Below, piece by piece: positions 34,650 through 43,102 of a DNA stretch of 64,000 bases (positions are counted from its first letter, which is position 1; each line of letters begins with the position of its first letter). The translations under genes and the position numbers were made by a program. This DNA is from Paracoccus indicus. Its GTDB lineage: Bacteria; Pseudomonadota; Alphaproteobacteria; Rhodobacterales; Rhodobacteraceae. The DNA lies in NCBI RefSeq assembly GCF_003056335.1, contig NZ_PYWA01000001.1:496001-560000 (forward strand), given 5' to 3'. The notes beneath the pieces were generated by a model. That model was not told where the DNA came from. It did no database searches and was given only the letters and a program-made list of their open reading frames with translations.

Positions 34650-35279
34650 ATGGTCGACCGCAAGATACTGATGATCGGCACCGCCGCGACCATCGCCGTG
34701 CTGGTCGCGGGAACGGTCTTTCTGACCCAGACCCGTGCCGGGGACGATTACGCGCAATGCAGCAACAGCGCCGTCTCGGGCGGCATGGACAGTTTCGGCA
34801 CGGATTTCACCCTGACCCGCGAGGATGGCGAACGCGTTACCGCCGCCGAGGTATTTTCCAAGCCGTCGCTGCTTTACTTCGGCTATACCTTCTGCCCCGA
34901 CATCTGCCCGCTGGACAGTGCCCGCAATGCCGATGCCGCCGACCTTCTGCGTCAGCAGGGGCATGACGTCCAAAGCGTCTTCATCACCGTTGATCCCATG
35001 CGCGACACGCCCGAGGTTCTGGCAGATTATACCGATATGTTTTCGGATCAGATGGTCGGCCTGACCGGTTCCGAGGAGGAGATCGCCGCCGTGAACAAGG
35101 GCTGGCGCAATTACTTCAAGCTGCAGAATGACGATGATCCGGAATATTATCTGGTCGATCACATGACCAATACATATCTGGTCATGCCCGGTAACAGGAC
35201 GGTCGAGTTTTTCAACCGTGATGCCTCGGCCGAAGCTGTCGCCGAAAGCGCAGGTTGTTTTATTGAGGCCTCTGCCTAA
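34650..35279 (+). CDS. senC: SenC/Sco1-type copper chaperone
   Basis: This 209-residue protein is anchored by an N-terminal helix (about residues 5-24), with a periplasmic thioredoxin-like SCO domain. The copper ligands are present: FCPDICP (CxxxC, about residue 80) and the distal His in VDHMTNTYL (about residue 171). It delivers copper to the CuA or CuB site of cytochrome oxidase. ATG 34650 follows GGAGG, whereas the longer frame from 34602 lacks a ribosome site. It lies upstream of regA in the same direction and is probably cotranscribed with it. Confidence 0.95.
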   Translation: MVDRKILMIGTAATIAVLVAGTVFLTQTRAGDDYAQCSNSAVSGGMDSFGTDFTLTREDGERVTAAEVFSKPSLLYFGYTFCPDICPLDSARNADAADLLRQQGHDVQSVFITVDPMRDTPEVLADYTDMFSDQMVGLTGSEEEIAAVNKGWRNYFKLQNDDDPEYYLVDHMTNTYLVMPGNRTVEFFNRDASAEAVAESAGCFIEASA

Positions 35280-35363
35280 GGCAAATTGTCACATATGTTT
35301 GAAAATGGCGGGACGTGATGCCATTTAGATAATCCGATAACCGAATGGCCCTGGGAGGGTAAC

Positions 35364-35906
35364 ATGAACGCGCAAATCGGCCCCGATGCGTCGCTGCTGC
35401 TGGTTGACGATGACGAAATTTTCCTGACCCGCCTGGCACGTGCCATGGAAAAACGCGGGTTCCAGACGGAAACCTCGCTGACCGTGGCCAGTGCGTTGAA
35501 CCAGATCCGCAAGAAGGCCCCCGCCTACGCGGTGGTGGACCTGCGTCTGGAAGACGGCAACGGGCTGGATGTGGTTGAGGCCCTTCGTGAAAAGCGCCCG
35601 GATGCACGCATCATCGTGCTGACGGGATATGGTGCCATCGCCACGGCGGTGGCGGCGGTGAAGATGGGCGCCACGGATTATTTGGCAAAGCCTGCGGACG
35701 CAAACGACGTCACTTCGGCCCTTCTGTCGTCCGAGGAATTGCTGCCGCCTCCGCCCGAAAATCCGATGTCCGCGGACCGCGTTCGTTGGGAACATATTCA
35801 GCGGGTCTATGAACAATGCGACCGCAACGTCAGCGAAACGGCACGCCGCCTGCATATGCACCGGCGGACCCTGCAGCGGATTCTTGCCAAACGCGGACCG
35901 CGCTAA
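35364..35906 (+). CDS. regA: global redox response regulator RegA/PrrA
   Basis: This 180-residue regulator has a receiver domain with LLLVDDDE, phosphoacceptor Asp in VVDLRLEDGNG (about residue 59), Thr in VLTGYG and Lys in LAKPAD. After a proline linker (PPPPENP) comes the Fis-type helix-turn-helix ending RRLHMHRRTLQRILAKRGPR, which is nearly invariant across alphaproteobacteria. RegA activates photosynthesis, respiration and nitrogen and carbon fixation genes when RegB is reduced. GGGAGG precedes ATG 35364. The 84-bp gap after senC may hold its own promoter. Confidence 0.97.
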   Translation: MNAQIGPDASLLLVDDDEIFLTRLARAMEKRGFQTETSLTVASALNQIRKKAPAYAVVDLRLEDGNGLDVVEALREKRPDARIIVLTGYGAIATAVAAVKMGATDYLAKPADANDVTSALLSSEELLPPPPENPMSADRVRWEHIQRVYEQCDRNVSETARRLHMHRRTLQRILAKRGPR

Positions 35907-36004
35907 AATTTAAAATTCACCTATGCAAACGGCTATATTGAATTCGGTCTTATTCGGAGTATATTAAGTTTATTAATTCAACTCAGAAAAGAAAAACCAA
36001 CCCG
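35907..36004. other. AT-rich spacer between regA and hvrA
   Basis: This 98-bp gap is strikingly AT-rich against its GC-rich surroundings, with TATATTGAATTC, TATATTAAGTTTATTAATTC and an A-rich stretch up to the hvrA start. Curved AT-rich DNA is the usual target of H-NS-like proteins, so autoregulation by HvrA is plausible. No regular ribosome site is seen before hvrA. Confidence 0.6.
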
Positions 36005-36316
36005 ATGAGCATTGATTTCGATAAGATGTCCCTCAAGGAAATGCGCGACCTGCGGACCCGTCTGGATCGCGCCATCAACTCCTATGAGGATCGCAAGCGT
36101 CGCGAAGCCCTCAGCGCGATCGAAGAGGCTGCACGCGAACATGGCTTCAACCTGGCCGAGCTGACAGGTGGCAAGCCGCGTCGCACGGGCACCGTTGCGC
36201 CCAAATATGCCAACCCCGAGGATCCGACCATGACCTGGACCGGTCGGGGTCGCAAGCCGCGTTGGGTTCAGGAAAACCTGGCCGAAGGCAAGGATCTGGA
36301 AGATCTGCTGATCTGA
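36005..36316 (+). CDS. hvrA: H-NS family trans-acting regulator HvrA
   Basis: This 103-residue nucleoid-associated protein has an N-terminal helical oligomerisation part (about residues 6-45) and the C-terminal H-NS DNA-binding motif YANPEDPTMTWTGRGRKPRW (residues about 68-87). In Rhodobacter, HvrA (Spb) is encoded next to regA and adjusts photosynthesis and nitrogen-fixation genes. The AT-rich upstream spacer and this position support that identity, although this organism may not be phototrophic. Confidence 0.9.
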   Translation: MSIDFDKMSLKEMRDLRTRLDRAINSYEDRKRREALSAIEEAAREHGFNLAELTGGKPRRTGTVAPKYANPEDPTMTWTGRGRKPRWVQENLAEGKDLEDLLI

Positions 36317-36343
36317 GGAAGCCGACGGCTGACGAACGATTTC

Positions 36344-36367
36344 AAGGGGGGCATCTGCCCCCTTTTT
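36344..36367 (+). terminator. terminator after hvrA
   Basis: AAGGGGG (36344-36350) pairs with CCCCCTT (36358-36364) and runs into a T-run ending at 36367. It overlaps the first base of the stop codon of the convergent gene. Confidence 0.8.
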
Positions 36368-36975
36368 CAATGCCCGCTGTCCATCAGATCCATCAGTTCG
36401 GCAAAACGGGCCAGATAGGCGGCACGGGTCTGTGCAGGGGGGCGCAGCTCGATCTGCCATCCTTGCAACGATGCCGAGGCGGGCACAGGGAACAGCCGTC
36501 TGGCCTCGGCATCGGCAAAGCCCGCGATGGCTGTCGCCTCAAGCCGGGCCGAGATGCGGTCAGCCAGCTTGATTCGCTTCTTCACGACCGCAGGCAGTGC
36601 CGCGGGCAGACCGAAGCGACGGTGGATGGCCGAAGCCAGCCTTTCGTCCATCACCCCGTATTCCTGCCCCAGGGCCGATTTGACCGGCGATATCATGTCC
36701 CCGATCACATATTCCGGCGCGTCATGCAGCAGCGCGGCCAATCGCCAGCGCACGTCGGCATCGGGATCGACAGCGGTGAAGATCTGTTCCACCAGAAGGG
36801 AATGTTCGGCCACGGAATAGGGCCAGTCGCCCCGCGTCTGACCGTTCCAGCGCGCCACGAAGGCAAGACCGTGGGCGATGTCCTCGATCTCGATGTCGAA
36901 GGGCGTGGGGTCCAGCAGGTCGAGCCTGCGGCCCGACAGCATCCGCTGCCAGGCACGCTTGGGCCGGGTGGCCAT
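36367..36975 (-). CDS. HD-domain 5'-deoxynucleotidase-like phosphohydrolase (YfbR-type)
   Basis: This 202-residue metal-dependent phosphohydrolase has the HD signature: VAEHS (about residue 56), LLHDAPEYVIGD (about residue 83) and a further Asp in IKLADRISA. It is probably a 5'-deoxyribonucleotidase of the YfbR type, involved in nucleotide pool control; the exact substrate cannot be read from sequence. It is 6 bp downstream of secB on the same strand, so likely cotranscribed. Confidence 0.8.
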   Translation of the reverse strand: MATRPKRAWQRMLSGRRLDLLDPTPFDIEIEDIAHGLAFVARWNGQTRGDWPYSVAEHSLLVEQIFTAVDPDADVRWRLAALLHDAPEYVIGDMISPVKSALGQEYGVMDERLASAIHRRFGLPAALPAVVKKRIKLADRISARLEATAIAGFADAEARRLFPVPASASLQGWQIELRPPAQTRAAYLARFAELMDLMDSGH

Positions 36976-36981
36976 CGGGCC

Positions 36982-37503
36982 TTACGACAGGCGCTGGTCT
37001 GCGGGCGACTGCTGGTTCTGCTGGGCACGGCGCGCCAGTTCCTGGCGATAGAGCGCCACGAAATCGACCGGGTCCATGTTGAAGGCGGGGAAGCCGCCGT
37101 CGCGGGTCAGGTCCGACACGATGCGACGCACGAAGGGGAACAGCATGCGCGGGCATTCGATCATCAGGAAGGCATGCAACTGATCCTCGGGCACGCCTTC
37201 GATCTGGAAGACCCCGCCGTAGTCCAGCTCGGCCAGGAACAGCGTGCTGCCCTCGGTCTTGTTGGTCGAGGTGACGCGATACTTGGTGATGACCTCGAAC
37301 TGGTTGTCGGCGCCGCGCTTGCGGGCGTCCAGGCTGACCTGAACCGAGATCTCGGGCTGGACGTCACCCGAGGGGGCACCCTTCTGGGCCACCATGTTCT
37401 CGAACGACAGATCGCGGACGAATTGCGCCAGGATGCGCATGCTGGGGGCCTGCTGGGCCTGCGGTTTCGCCTCGGTCCCGTTCTGCGTGGTCTCGTCGGA
37501 CAT
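36982..37503 (-). CDS. secB: protein-export chaperone SecB
   Basis: This 173-residue cytosolic chaperone forms a tetramer and keeps preproteins unfolded for SecA. The core starts at RILAQFVRDLSFENM (about residue 23) and includes VFQIEGVPEDQLHAFLMIECPRMLFPFVR. A short polar N-terminal extension and a Gln-rich tail flank it. The length and motifs are typical of alphaproteobacteria. Confidence 0.95.
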   Translation of the reverse strand: MSDETTQNGTEAKPQAQQAPSMRILAQFVRDLSFENMVAQKGAPSGDVQPEISVQVSLDARKRGADNQFEVITKYRVTSTNKTEGSTLFLAELDYGGVFQIEGVPEDQLHAFLMIECPRMLFPFVRRIVSDLTRDGGFPAFNMDPVDFVALYRQELARRAQQNQQSPADQRLS

Positions 37504-37564
37504 GTTCTTTCCTCACCGTGTCTTCAAATTCTTGAATTCTGTCTAGCAGGCAGGGTGCATGCCC

Positions 37565-38071
37565 TCAATGGCGTGTCCAGCCCGAACTGCCGGGCGGGTT
37601 CAATTCGGGGGATCGGTCGGGGCTGTCTTGGGGGTCCGGATCGGCGACGGTGAACTCTCCGTCGATGGTCCCGTCGTCGGGACGCGGGCGATATTGCCCA
37701 CCCATCTGGCCCCCCATCTGCGTCACGGTGACACGGCTGGCGATGCGGCGCATGACCCCGTCGCGGACCCTGGGCACCAGCAGCAGCAGCCCAAGCGTAT
37801 CGGTGAAGAACCCCGGCGTCAGCAGCAGCATCCCCGCCATCAGGATCATCACGCCGTGGGCCAGGGGGCGCGTCGGATCGCGCATTTCCCCGAAGCTGGA
37901 CTGGATTTCCCGCCATGCCTGCGCCCCCTGGCTGCGCATCAGGCTGGTGCCGATGATGGCGGTCAGGACCACGATGGCCAGCGTCGGCCACAGGCCGATC
38001 AGCCCGCCGACCTGGATGAACAGGGCGATCTCGATGATGGGGACGGCAAGAAACAGCCAGAACAGCCGCAT
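37565..38071 (-). CDS. FxsA family membrane protein
   Basis: This 168-residue protein has two or three membrane helices in its first 95 residues, with the FxsA patterns AVPIIEIALFIQVGG and LTPGFFTDTLGLLLLVP. A hydrophilic C-terminal tail follows. In E. coli FxsA (F exclusion suppressor) affects phage T7 exclusion by the F plasmid; its native role is unclear. ATG 38071 lies behind GGAAGGG. It is in the usual Rhodobacteraceae position next to secB and a divergent timA-like gene. Confidence 0.88.
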   Translation of the reverse strand: MRLFWLFLAVPIIEIALFIQVGGLIGLWPTLAIVVLTAIIGTSLMRSQGAQAWREIQSSFGEMRDPTRPLAHGVMILMAGMLLLTPGFFTDTLGLLLLVPRVRDGVMRRIASRVTVTQMGGQMGGQYRPRPDDGTIDGEFTVADPDPQDSPDRSPELNPPGSSGWTRH

Positions 38072-38180
38072 GGATTTTCCCTTCCTTTCGGCGCACAAAC
38101 TGGACTTGCGCCTGTGCGCTCCCTACATAATGACCTGACCGCCATTTACAAATAACCGTTTCGAACTTGAGGTTGCCTGA

Positions 38181-38837
38181 ATGTCCAACCCCCTGCTTCA
38201 GCTGCTTGTCCTCGCTGGCATCGCGATCTTCTTGATCCTGCGGCTGCGTAACGTGCTGGGCACCCGTGACGGGTTCGAGCCGCCCAAGGTCGACCGCCCC
38301 GCCCCCGGCCCTTCGCGGTTCGAGGTGATCGAGGGTTCGGCCGATCAGGTCGATCACGACATCCAGGACCACGTCGAGGCAGGCAGCCCTGCCGCACAGG
38401 CCCTGGCGGCGATGAAGCGCGTCGAGCCCGACTTCGGCGTGCGCGACTTCCTCAACGGCTCGCGTCAGGCCTATGAGATGATCCTGATGGCCTTCGAACG
38501 GGGCGATCTGTCAGATGTCCGGGCCTTCCTGTCCGATCCCGTCGCCGATGCCTTCCAGTCGGTCATCGACCAGCGCACCGCGCAAGGCCAGACGGTCGAG
38601 GCGCAGTTCCTGGGCACCCGCGACACGACACTGGCCTCGGCCGAGTTCGATCAGGCCACCGGCATGGCGGAAATCACCGTCCGCTTCGTGGGTGAATTGA
38701 TCGCCGCGACCCGCGACGCCGAAGGCAATGTGATCGAAGGTGATCCCAAGGTCGCCCGCAAGCAGAAGGATCAATGGACCTTCGCCCGTCACATGGGCGA
38801 GGATGATCCCAACTGGCAGCTTGTCGCGACCGGCTGA
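38181..38837 (+). CDS. Tim44/TimA-like membrane adaptor protein
   Basis: This 218-residue protein has an N-terminal hydrophobic anchor (residues 5-22) and a soluble Tim44 domain (about 70-215; FGVRDFLNGSRQAYEMILMAFERGD). The family is related to mitochondrial Tim44 and is believed to help membrane-protein handling. It is divergent from fxsA, and its stop overlaps the start of the Smr gene. In many relatives a lytic transglycosylase gene (mltA) lies between the two, and here it does not. Confidence 0.85.
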   Translation: MSNPLLQLLVLAGIAIFLILRLRNVLGTRDGFEPPKVDRPAPGPSRFEVIEGSADQVDHDIQDHVEAGSPAAQALAAMKRVEPDFGVRDFLNGSRQAYEMILMAFERGDLSDVRAFLSDPVADAFQSVIDQRTAQGQTVEAQFLGTRDTTLASAEFDQATGMAEITVRFVGELIAATRDAEGNVIEGDPKVARKQKDQWTFARHMGEDDPNWQLVATG

Positions 38838-39430
38838 TGCGACGCCGCAAGGGGCTGACGCCCGAGGATAAGGAAGTCTGGTCGCTTGTCGCCCGTTCGG
38901 CCACGCCGATGCATCAGCGGCCCATGTGCCCGCTGGTGCCTGATGACGACCCCTCGGCCCGACCCCAGACCTCGGTCACGCCGCCCAAGGCGCAGCCCCT
39001 GCCCCGGTTCCGCGTCGGGCAGGCGGCCATGCCGCCCGCGCCGCGCCTGCCCAAGCCCAGCTCGCCCGCCGAGCGTCTGGCGAATGCCGAGCTGCGCATG
39101 GACGCCAAGACCCACCGCAAGATGAGCCAGGGCAAGTTGCGCCCCGAGGCGCGGTTGGACCTGCACGGCATGACCCTTGCCGCCGCCCAGCCCGAGCTGA
39201 TGCATTTCATCATGTCCTGCCATTCGTCAGGGCTACGGCTGGTGCTGGTGATCACCGGCAAGGGGCGTGGCGATTACGGTCCCCTGCCCACGCGCCCGGG
39301 CGCCTTGCGCCACCAGGTGCCATATTGGCTGCACAGCCCGCCCCTGTCGATGGTGGTCCAGCAGGTCAGCGCCGCCCATTACCGCCACGGCGGCGAGGGC
39401 GCCTATTACGTCTATCTGCGCCGTTTGTGA
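38837..39430 (+). CDS. Smr domain protein
   Basis: This 197-residue protein has a disordered Pro-rich N-terminal half (about residues 25-85) and a C-terminal Smr (MutS2-type) domain: LDLHGMTLAAA (about residue 108) and VLVITGKGRGDYG (about residue 137). Smr domains act as nucleases on branched DNA or on RNA. The DLHG and TGKG motifs needed for this are intact. It is coupled to the timA-like gene through a stop/start overlap, and a strong terminator follows. Confidence 0.9.
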   Translation: MRRRKGLTPEDKEVWSLVARSATPMHQRPMCPLVPDDDPSARPQTSVTPPKAQPLPRFRVGQAAMPPAPRLPKPSSPAERLANAELRMDAKTHRKMSQGKLRPEARLDLHGMTLAAAQPELMHFIMSCHSSGLRLVLVITGKGRGDYGPLPTRPGALRHQVPYWLHSPPLSMVVQQVSAAHYRHGGEGAYYVYLRRL

Positions 39431-39463
39431 AAACGCGCCCCCTGCCCGACATCCGGACATGAA

Positions 39464-39489
39464 AAAACGCGCCCTTCTGGGCGCGTTTT
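39464..39489. terminator. bidirectional terminator after the Smr gene
   Basis: AAAACGCGCCC (39464-39474) pairs perfectly with GGGCGCGTTTT (39479-39489) around a TTCT loop. The left arm is duplicated at 39430-39440, right at the Smr stop codon. It probably serves both the Smr gene and the minus-strand small gene ending at 39517. Confidence 0.85.
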
Positions 39490-39516
39490 CCATAAACAAC
39501 AGGTTTGTCGATCAGA

Positions 39517-39696
39517 TCACAAGCTGTGGTTCGATTTCGGACCTGCAAAGTACCAGATGATGAAACCGATGACCGGCAGAACGATGATCAGAAGGATCCA
39601 CAACAATTTCGCCTTGGTGCTGGTGTTCGTATTGATGATCTGCGCGATCGCCCAAACATCCAGAACGAAGATGATAACGCTAAATAGCCAACCCAT
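39517..39696 (-). CDS. small PLDc_N-type membrane protein
   Basis: This 59-residue protein has two membrane helices (about residues 3-22 and 28-49) with the pattern IIFVLDVWAIAQI and KLLWILLIIVLPVIGFIIWYF, followed by GPK, as in the phospholipase D N-terminal (PLDc_N) family. No catalytic PLD domain is attached. ATG 39696 is supported by AAGGG upstream; an upstream GTG at 39729 is less likely. It is a separate gene, 63 bp after hslU. Confidence 0.7.
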   Translation of the reverse strand: MGWLFSVIIFVLDVWAIAQIINTNTSTKAKLLWILLIIVLPVIGFIIWYFAGPKSNHSL

Positions 39697-39759
39697 GTGA
39701 TCCGTCCCTTGTCTGCAGTCGCATACCAAACACGGTCACATGGGTTTGGTTCCTTCGTC

Positions 39760-41067
39760 TTACAAAACGTAACGCGAAAGATCGGTCGAGCGTGACAGAT
39801 CACCCAGATGCTTTTCGACGAAGGCATCATCGACGCTGATCGTCTCGCCGCCGCGGTCGGGGGCGTTGAAGGACAGCTCCTCGAAGACGCGCTCGATGAC
39901 GGTGTAGAGACGGCGTGCCCCGATGTTCTCGACCGAGCCGTTCACCTCGGCGGCGATGCGGGCAAGGGCGGCGATGCCGTCGTCGGTAAAGGTGACCGTA
40001 ACCTGTTCCGTCGCCATCAGCGCGGTGTACTGGCGCGTCAGGGCGTTGTCGGTCTCGGTCAGGATGCGGACGAAATCGCTTTCGGTCAGGGCGCGCAACT
40101 CGACGCGGATCGGCAGACGGCCCTGCAGTTCGGGCAGCAGGTCCGAGGGTTTCGCGACGTGGAACGCCCCCGAGGCGATGAACAGGATGTGGTCGGTGCG
40201 GACCGCGCCATGCTTGGTGCTGACGGTCGTGCCCTCGATCAGCGGCAGCAGGTCGCGCTGCACGCCCTCGCGGCTGACATCGCCACCACGGCCTTCGGTC
40301 TTGGCGCAGACCTTGTCGATCTCGTCGATGAAGACGATGCCGCTTTCCTGGACGCTCTCCAGCGCGGCGGTCTTGATCGTCTCGTCGTCCAGCAGCTTGT
40401 CGGCCTCTTCGGCGATCAGCAGGTCATAGCTTTCGGCGACGGTGACCTTGCGGCGCACGCGGCGACCGCCAAAGGCCTTCATCAGGCCCGACAGGTCCAT
40501 CATGCCGCCCATCTGCTGACCGGGCTGGCCGGGCATCTCGATCCCGCCAAGCGGGTTCGAGTTGTCCTGCAATTCCAGCTCGATGACAGTGTCGTCCAGC
40601 TGACCGTTCTTCAGCTTGTCGCGGAACATCTGGCGGGTGCCGTCGCGGGCGTCCTTGCCGGCCAGCGCCTCGATCACGCGGTCCTCGGCGGCCTTGTGGG
40701 CACCGGCCTTGACCTCTTCGCGCATGCGTTCGCGGGTGTCGATGACAGCGGCATCGACCAGGTCGCGGATGATCTGTTCGACATCGCGCCCGACATAGCC
40801 GACCTCGGTGAACTTGGTCGCCTCGACCTTGATGAAGGGGGCGTTGGCCAGCTTGGCCAGACGACGGCTGATCTCGGTCTTGCCGACGCCGGTCGGGCCG
40901 ATCATCAGGATGTTCTTGGGATAGACTTCGTCGCGCAGGTCGTTGCCCAGCTGCTTGCGGCGCCAGCGGTTGCGCATGGCCACGGCCACGGCACGCTTGG
41001 CCTCTTGCTGTCCGATGATGAAACGGTCCAGCTCGGACACGATCTCGCGCGGGGTCAGGTCGCTCAT
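39760..41067 (-). CDS. hslU: HslU, ATPase subunit of the HslVU protease
   Basis: This 435-residue AAA+ unfoldase feeds proteins to HslV. Walker [10 protein letters not shown] (about residue 54), Walker [10 protein letters not shown] (about residue 247), an arginine-finger region and the C-terminal tail ending LSRYVL (which docks in HslV) are all present. The I-domain, about residues 110-240, contains the Gly-rich loop of the pore region. It follows hslV with a 39-bp gap on the same strand. Confidence 0.97.
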   Translation of the reverse strand: MSDLTPREIVSELDRFIIGQQEAKRAVAVAMRNRWRRKQLGNDLRDEVYPKNILMIGPTGVGKTEISRRLAKLANAPFIKVEATKFTEVGYVGRDVEQIIRDLVDAAVIDTRERMREEVKAGAHKAAEDRVIEALAGKDARDGTRQMFRDKLKNGQLDDTVIELELQDNSNPLGGIEMPGQPGQQMGGMMDLSGLMKAFGGRRVRRKVTVAESYDLLIAEEADKLLDDETIKTAALESVQESGIVFIDEIDKVCAKTEGRGGDVSREGVQRDLLPLIEGTTVSTKHGAVRTDHILFIASGAFHVAKPSDLLPELQGRLPIRVELRALTESDFVRILTETDNALTRQYTALMATEQVTVTFTDDGIAALARIAAEVNGSVENIGARRLYTVIERVFEELSFNAPDRGGETISVDDAFVEKHLGDLSRSTDLSRYVL

Positions 41068-41106
41068 GGTGGAAATCCTTATGTTGCCTTGGGGCGAAAG
41101 CGGGTC

Positions 41107-41664
41107 TCAGCTGTCCGCGATTTCGACGGTCAGGCGGCCGTTGGTATAGACGCAGATGTCGGATGCGATCGCCATCGCCTTGCGGGCCACGGCCTCGGCG
41201 TCCAGATCGGTTTCCAGCAGACCGCGCGCGGCGGCCAAGGCAAAATTCCCGCCCGAGCCGATGGCGGCCACGTCGTGTTCGGGTTCCAGCACGTCGCCTG
41301 CGCCGGTCACGACCAGCAGATCGGTGCCATCGGTGACGATCAGCATGGCTTCCAGGTTGCGCAGGTATTTGTCGGTGCGCCAATCCTTGGCCAGATCCAC
41401 GCAGGCACGCTGCAACTGACCGGGAACGGCCTCCAGCTTTTTCTCAAGCCGTTCCAGCAGGGTGAAGGCATCCGCGGTCGATCCGGCAAAGCCCACAATG
41501 ACATCGCGGCCACCGGGCGACAGGCGACGCACCTTGCGGGCCGTGCCCTTCATCACCGTCGGTCCGACACTGACCTGACCGTCGCCTGCCACGACGACCT
41601 TGCCGCCGCGCCGCACCGCCAGGATGGTCGTGCCGTGCCAGCCGGGGAATTTGTCATCTGCCAT
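41107..41664 (-). CDS. hslV: HslV, peptidase subunit of the HslVU protease
   Basis: This 185-residue proteasome-beta-like peptidase has an N-terminal catalytic Thr after processing at [10 protein letters not shown] (Thr about residue 12), Lys in [10 protein letters not shown], and the Gly-rich [12 protein letters not shown]. The propeptide [11 protein letters not shown] is the usual alphaproteobacterial form. GAAGGTG precedes the start. It is the first gene of hslVU. Confidence 0.97.
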   Translation of the reverse strand: MADDKFPGWHGTTILAVRRGGKVVVAGDGQVSVGPTVMKGTARKVRRLSPGGRDVIVGFAGSTADAFTLLERLEKKLEAVPGQLQRACVDLAKDWRTDKYLRNLEAMLIVTDGTDLLVVTGAGDVLEPEHDVAAIGSGGNFALAAARGLLETDLDAEAVARKAMAIASDICVYTNGRLTVEIADS

Positions 41665-41698
41665 GGGGACACCTTCGAAAAAATTGCGTTGGGCAGCA

Positions 41699-41725
41699 GA
41701 TATGAAGCCCCCGCGCGGCTTGCAA
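41699..41725 (-). promoter_or_regulatory. possible promoter of hslVU
   Basis: On the minus strand, TTGCAA (41720-41725) and TCATATC (41699-41705) are spaced like the -35 and -10 boxes of a promoter, about 35-60 bp before the hslV start. The match is loose, and a heat-shock (RpoH) type cannot be claimed from it. Confidence 0.25.
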
Positions 41726-41765
41726 CCCGTTGATAATCACGCCTTCGCGCCCTAGCGTCGCCGCC

Positions 41766-42668
41766 ATGGACCGCGACAAGCTGCTGACCGTCTATCTGCA
41801 CCCCCCGATCCTGCAGACAGCGCAGGCGGGCAAGCTGGGCTTTCTGAACCGGCTGCGCGGGCTGCTGACCGACCGCGGTTGGCGCGTCGAAATCGAACGG
41901 TCGGGTACGGCGGCGCGGAATGCGGCCCCTGCCCGTCCGGGTTTTGCGCTGTTCAACATGGAAAAGCCCACGCACGACCGCGCGCTGACCTTCCGGCTGG
42001 CCTATCACTATCCCTTCTGGCGACTGGAGCCGCTGGCCGAACGCTGGCGCTGGCCCGTGGCGCTGGCGCCCTTCGAGGGCGCGCTGATCGACCATGCCGA
42101 GGCCCGCGATTTCGCGCGCGCCCTGCGCGACCGCGTGCTGCCCGGCCCGGCCCCCGTCGCGGGCGATCACGTGCTGATCCCGCTGCAGGGTCACATCCGC
42201 CGCCAGCGCAGCTTTCAGGCCGCAAGCCCCTTGCAGATGGTGCGCGACGTGGCAGCCACGGGGCGTCCCTGCATCGCCACCCTGCACCCCAAGGAGGCCT
42301 ATGACGACCGCGACCGTGCCGCCCTTCAGGCCGCAGCCGAGCGGCATCCGAATCTGACCATCGGCGGCGATACCAAGGCGCTGCTGCGCGATTGCGCCTT
42401 CGTCGTGACCCAGAACAGCAGCGTGGGTTTCGATGGGCTGATCCTGGAAAAGCCGGTGGTGCTTTACGGGCAGTCCGATTTCCACCACATCGCGCTGAAC
42501 GTGGCGCAGATGGGGGCGGCCAAGGCGCTGGAGCGTGCGCCCGCCCACAAGCCACCCTTTGCGAAATACCTAGATTGGTTCCTGCGCCGGACCAGCCTGG
42601 ACATGATGGCGCCCGATGCCGATGACCGCCTGCTGGCGGCCATGAAAAAAGGCGGCTGGCCCGTCTGA
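41766..42668 (+). CDS. capsule/LPS-type sugar transferase family protein
   Basis: This 300-residue protein resembles capsular polysaccharide biosynthesis/export proteins (KpsC/KpsS-like glycosyltransferase fold), seen in the C-terminal half from LHPKEAYDD, then VTQNSSVGFDGLILEKPVVLYG and DFHHIALN. These stretches are typical of the nucleotide-sugar-binding part of that superfamily. No membrane segment or signal is present. ATG 41766 is used because the upstream frame overlaps the hslV promoter region. It stands alone between hslV and trxA. The substrate is unknown. Confidence 0.65.
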   Translation: MDRDKLLTVYLHPPILQTAQAGKLGFLNRLRGLLTDRGWRVEIERSGTAARNAAPARPGFALFNMEKPTHDRALTFRLAYHYPFWRLEPLAERWRWPVALAPFEGALIDHAEARDFARALRDRVLPGPAPVAGDHVLIPLQGHIRRQRSFQAASPLQMVRDVAATGRPCIATLHPKEAYDDRDRAALQAAAERHPNLTIGGDTKALLRDCAFVVTQNSSVGFDGLILEKPVVLYGQSDFHHIALNVAQMGAAKALERAPAHKPPFAKYLDWFLRRTSLDMMAPDADDRLLAAMKKGGWPV

Positions 42669-42683
42669 GGGGCCGCCGCCTTT
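42648..42683. terminator. terminator overlapping the end of the sugar-transferase gene
   Basis: AAAGGCGGC (42648-42656) pairs with GCCGCCTTT (42675-42683), and inside it GGCCC (42658-42662) pairs with GGGCC (42670-42674). The left arm lies in the last codons of the gene, and the stop TGA sits in the loop. It also faces the end of the convergent trxA gene. Confidence 0.65.
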
Positions 42684-42703
42684 CGCATCATATCATCACG
42701 CGA

Positions 42704-43024
42704 TCAGATGGATTCGTCGATCCAGCTTTTCAGCGCCGCCTTGGGGGCCGCGCCCATGCGGTTCGAGACGACCTCGCCGCCCTTGAACATGAACAGTGCA
42801 GGGATGCCGCGAACGCCCAGCTGGGCCGCCTGTTCGGGGTTCTCGTCGACGTTGACCTTCACGATCTTGATCTTGCCGGCGTATTCGTCCGACAGCTCTT
42901 CCAGTGCGGGGCCGATCTGCTTGCAGGGGCCGCACCATTCCGCCCAGAAATCGACGATGACTGCGGTTTCGGCCTGACGCACTTCGGCGTCGAATTCTGC
43001 GTCGTTCACATGCACGGTTGCCAT
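42704..43024 (-). CDS. trxA: thioredoxin
   Basis: This 106-residue thioredoxin has the active site WCGPC (about residues 31-35), cis-proline in [11 protein letters not shown], and a standard length. It reduces protein disulfides in the cytosol. AGGAG lies 6 bases before ATG 43024; the 16-residue extension in the longer frame is not typical. It follows addA with a gap of 78 bp, the usual order in alphaproteobacteria. Confidence 0.97.
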   Translation of the reverse strand: MATVHVNDAEFDAEVRQAETAVIVDFWAEWCGPCKQIGPALEELSDEYAGKIKIVKVNVDENPEQAAQLGVRGIPALFMFKGGEVVSNRMGAAPKAALKSWIDESI

Positions 43025-43102
43025 GTTCAGCTCCTGTATCTTTCGGGCCGGACGGGACCGGCATCGGTTCACTTCAACAGCTAGGTTCCGAGACCCCTTT
43101 GG

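Noticed and set aside
35280..35363. Promoter-like TTGAAA and TAGATAAT elements upstream of regA
   Set aside because: The spacing is not right for a standard promoter, so no feature is claimed.
39808..41733. 641-codon plus-strand frame opposite hslUV
   Set aside because: A shadow of the fully conserved hslU and hslV genes; no recognisable product.
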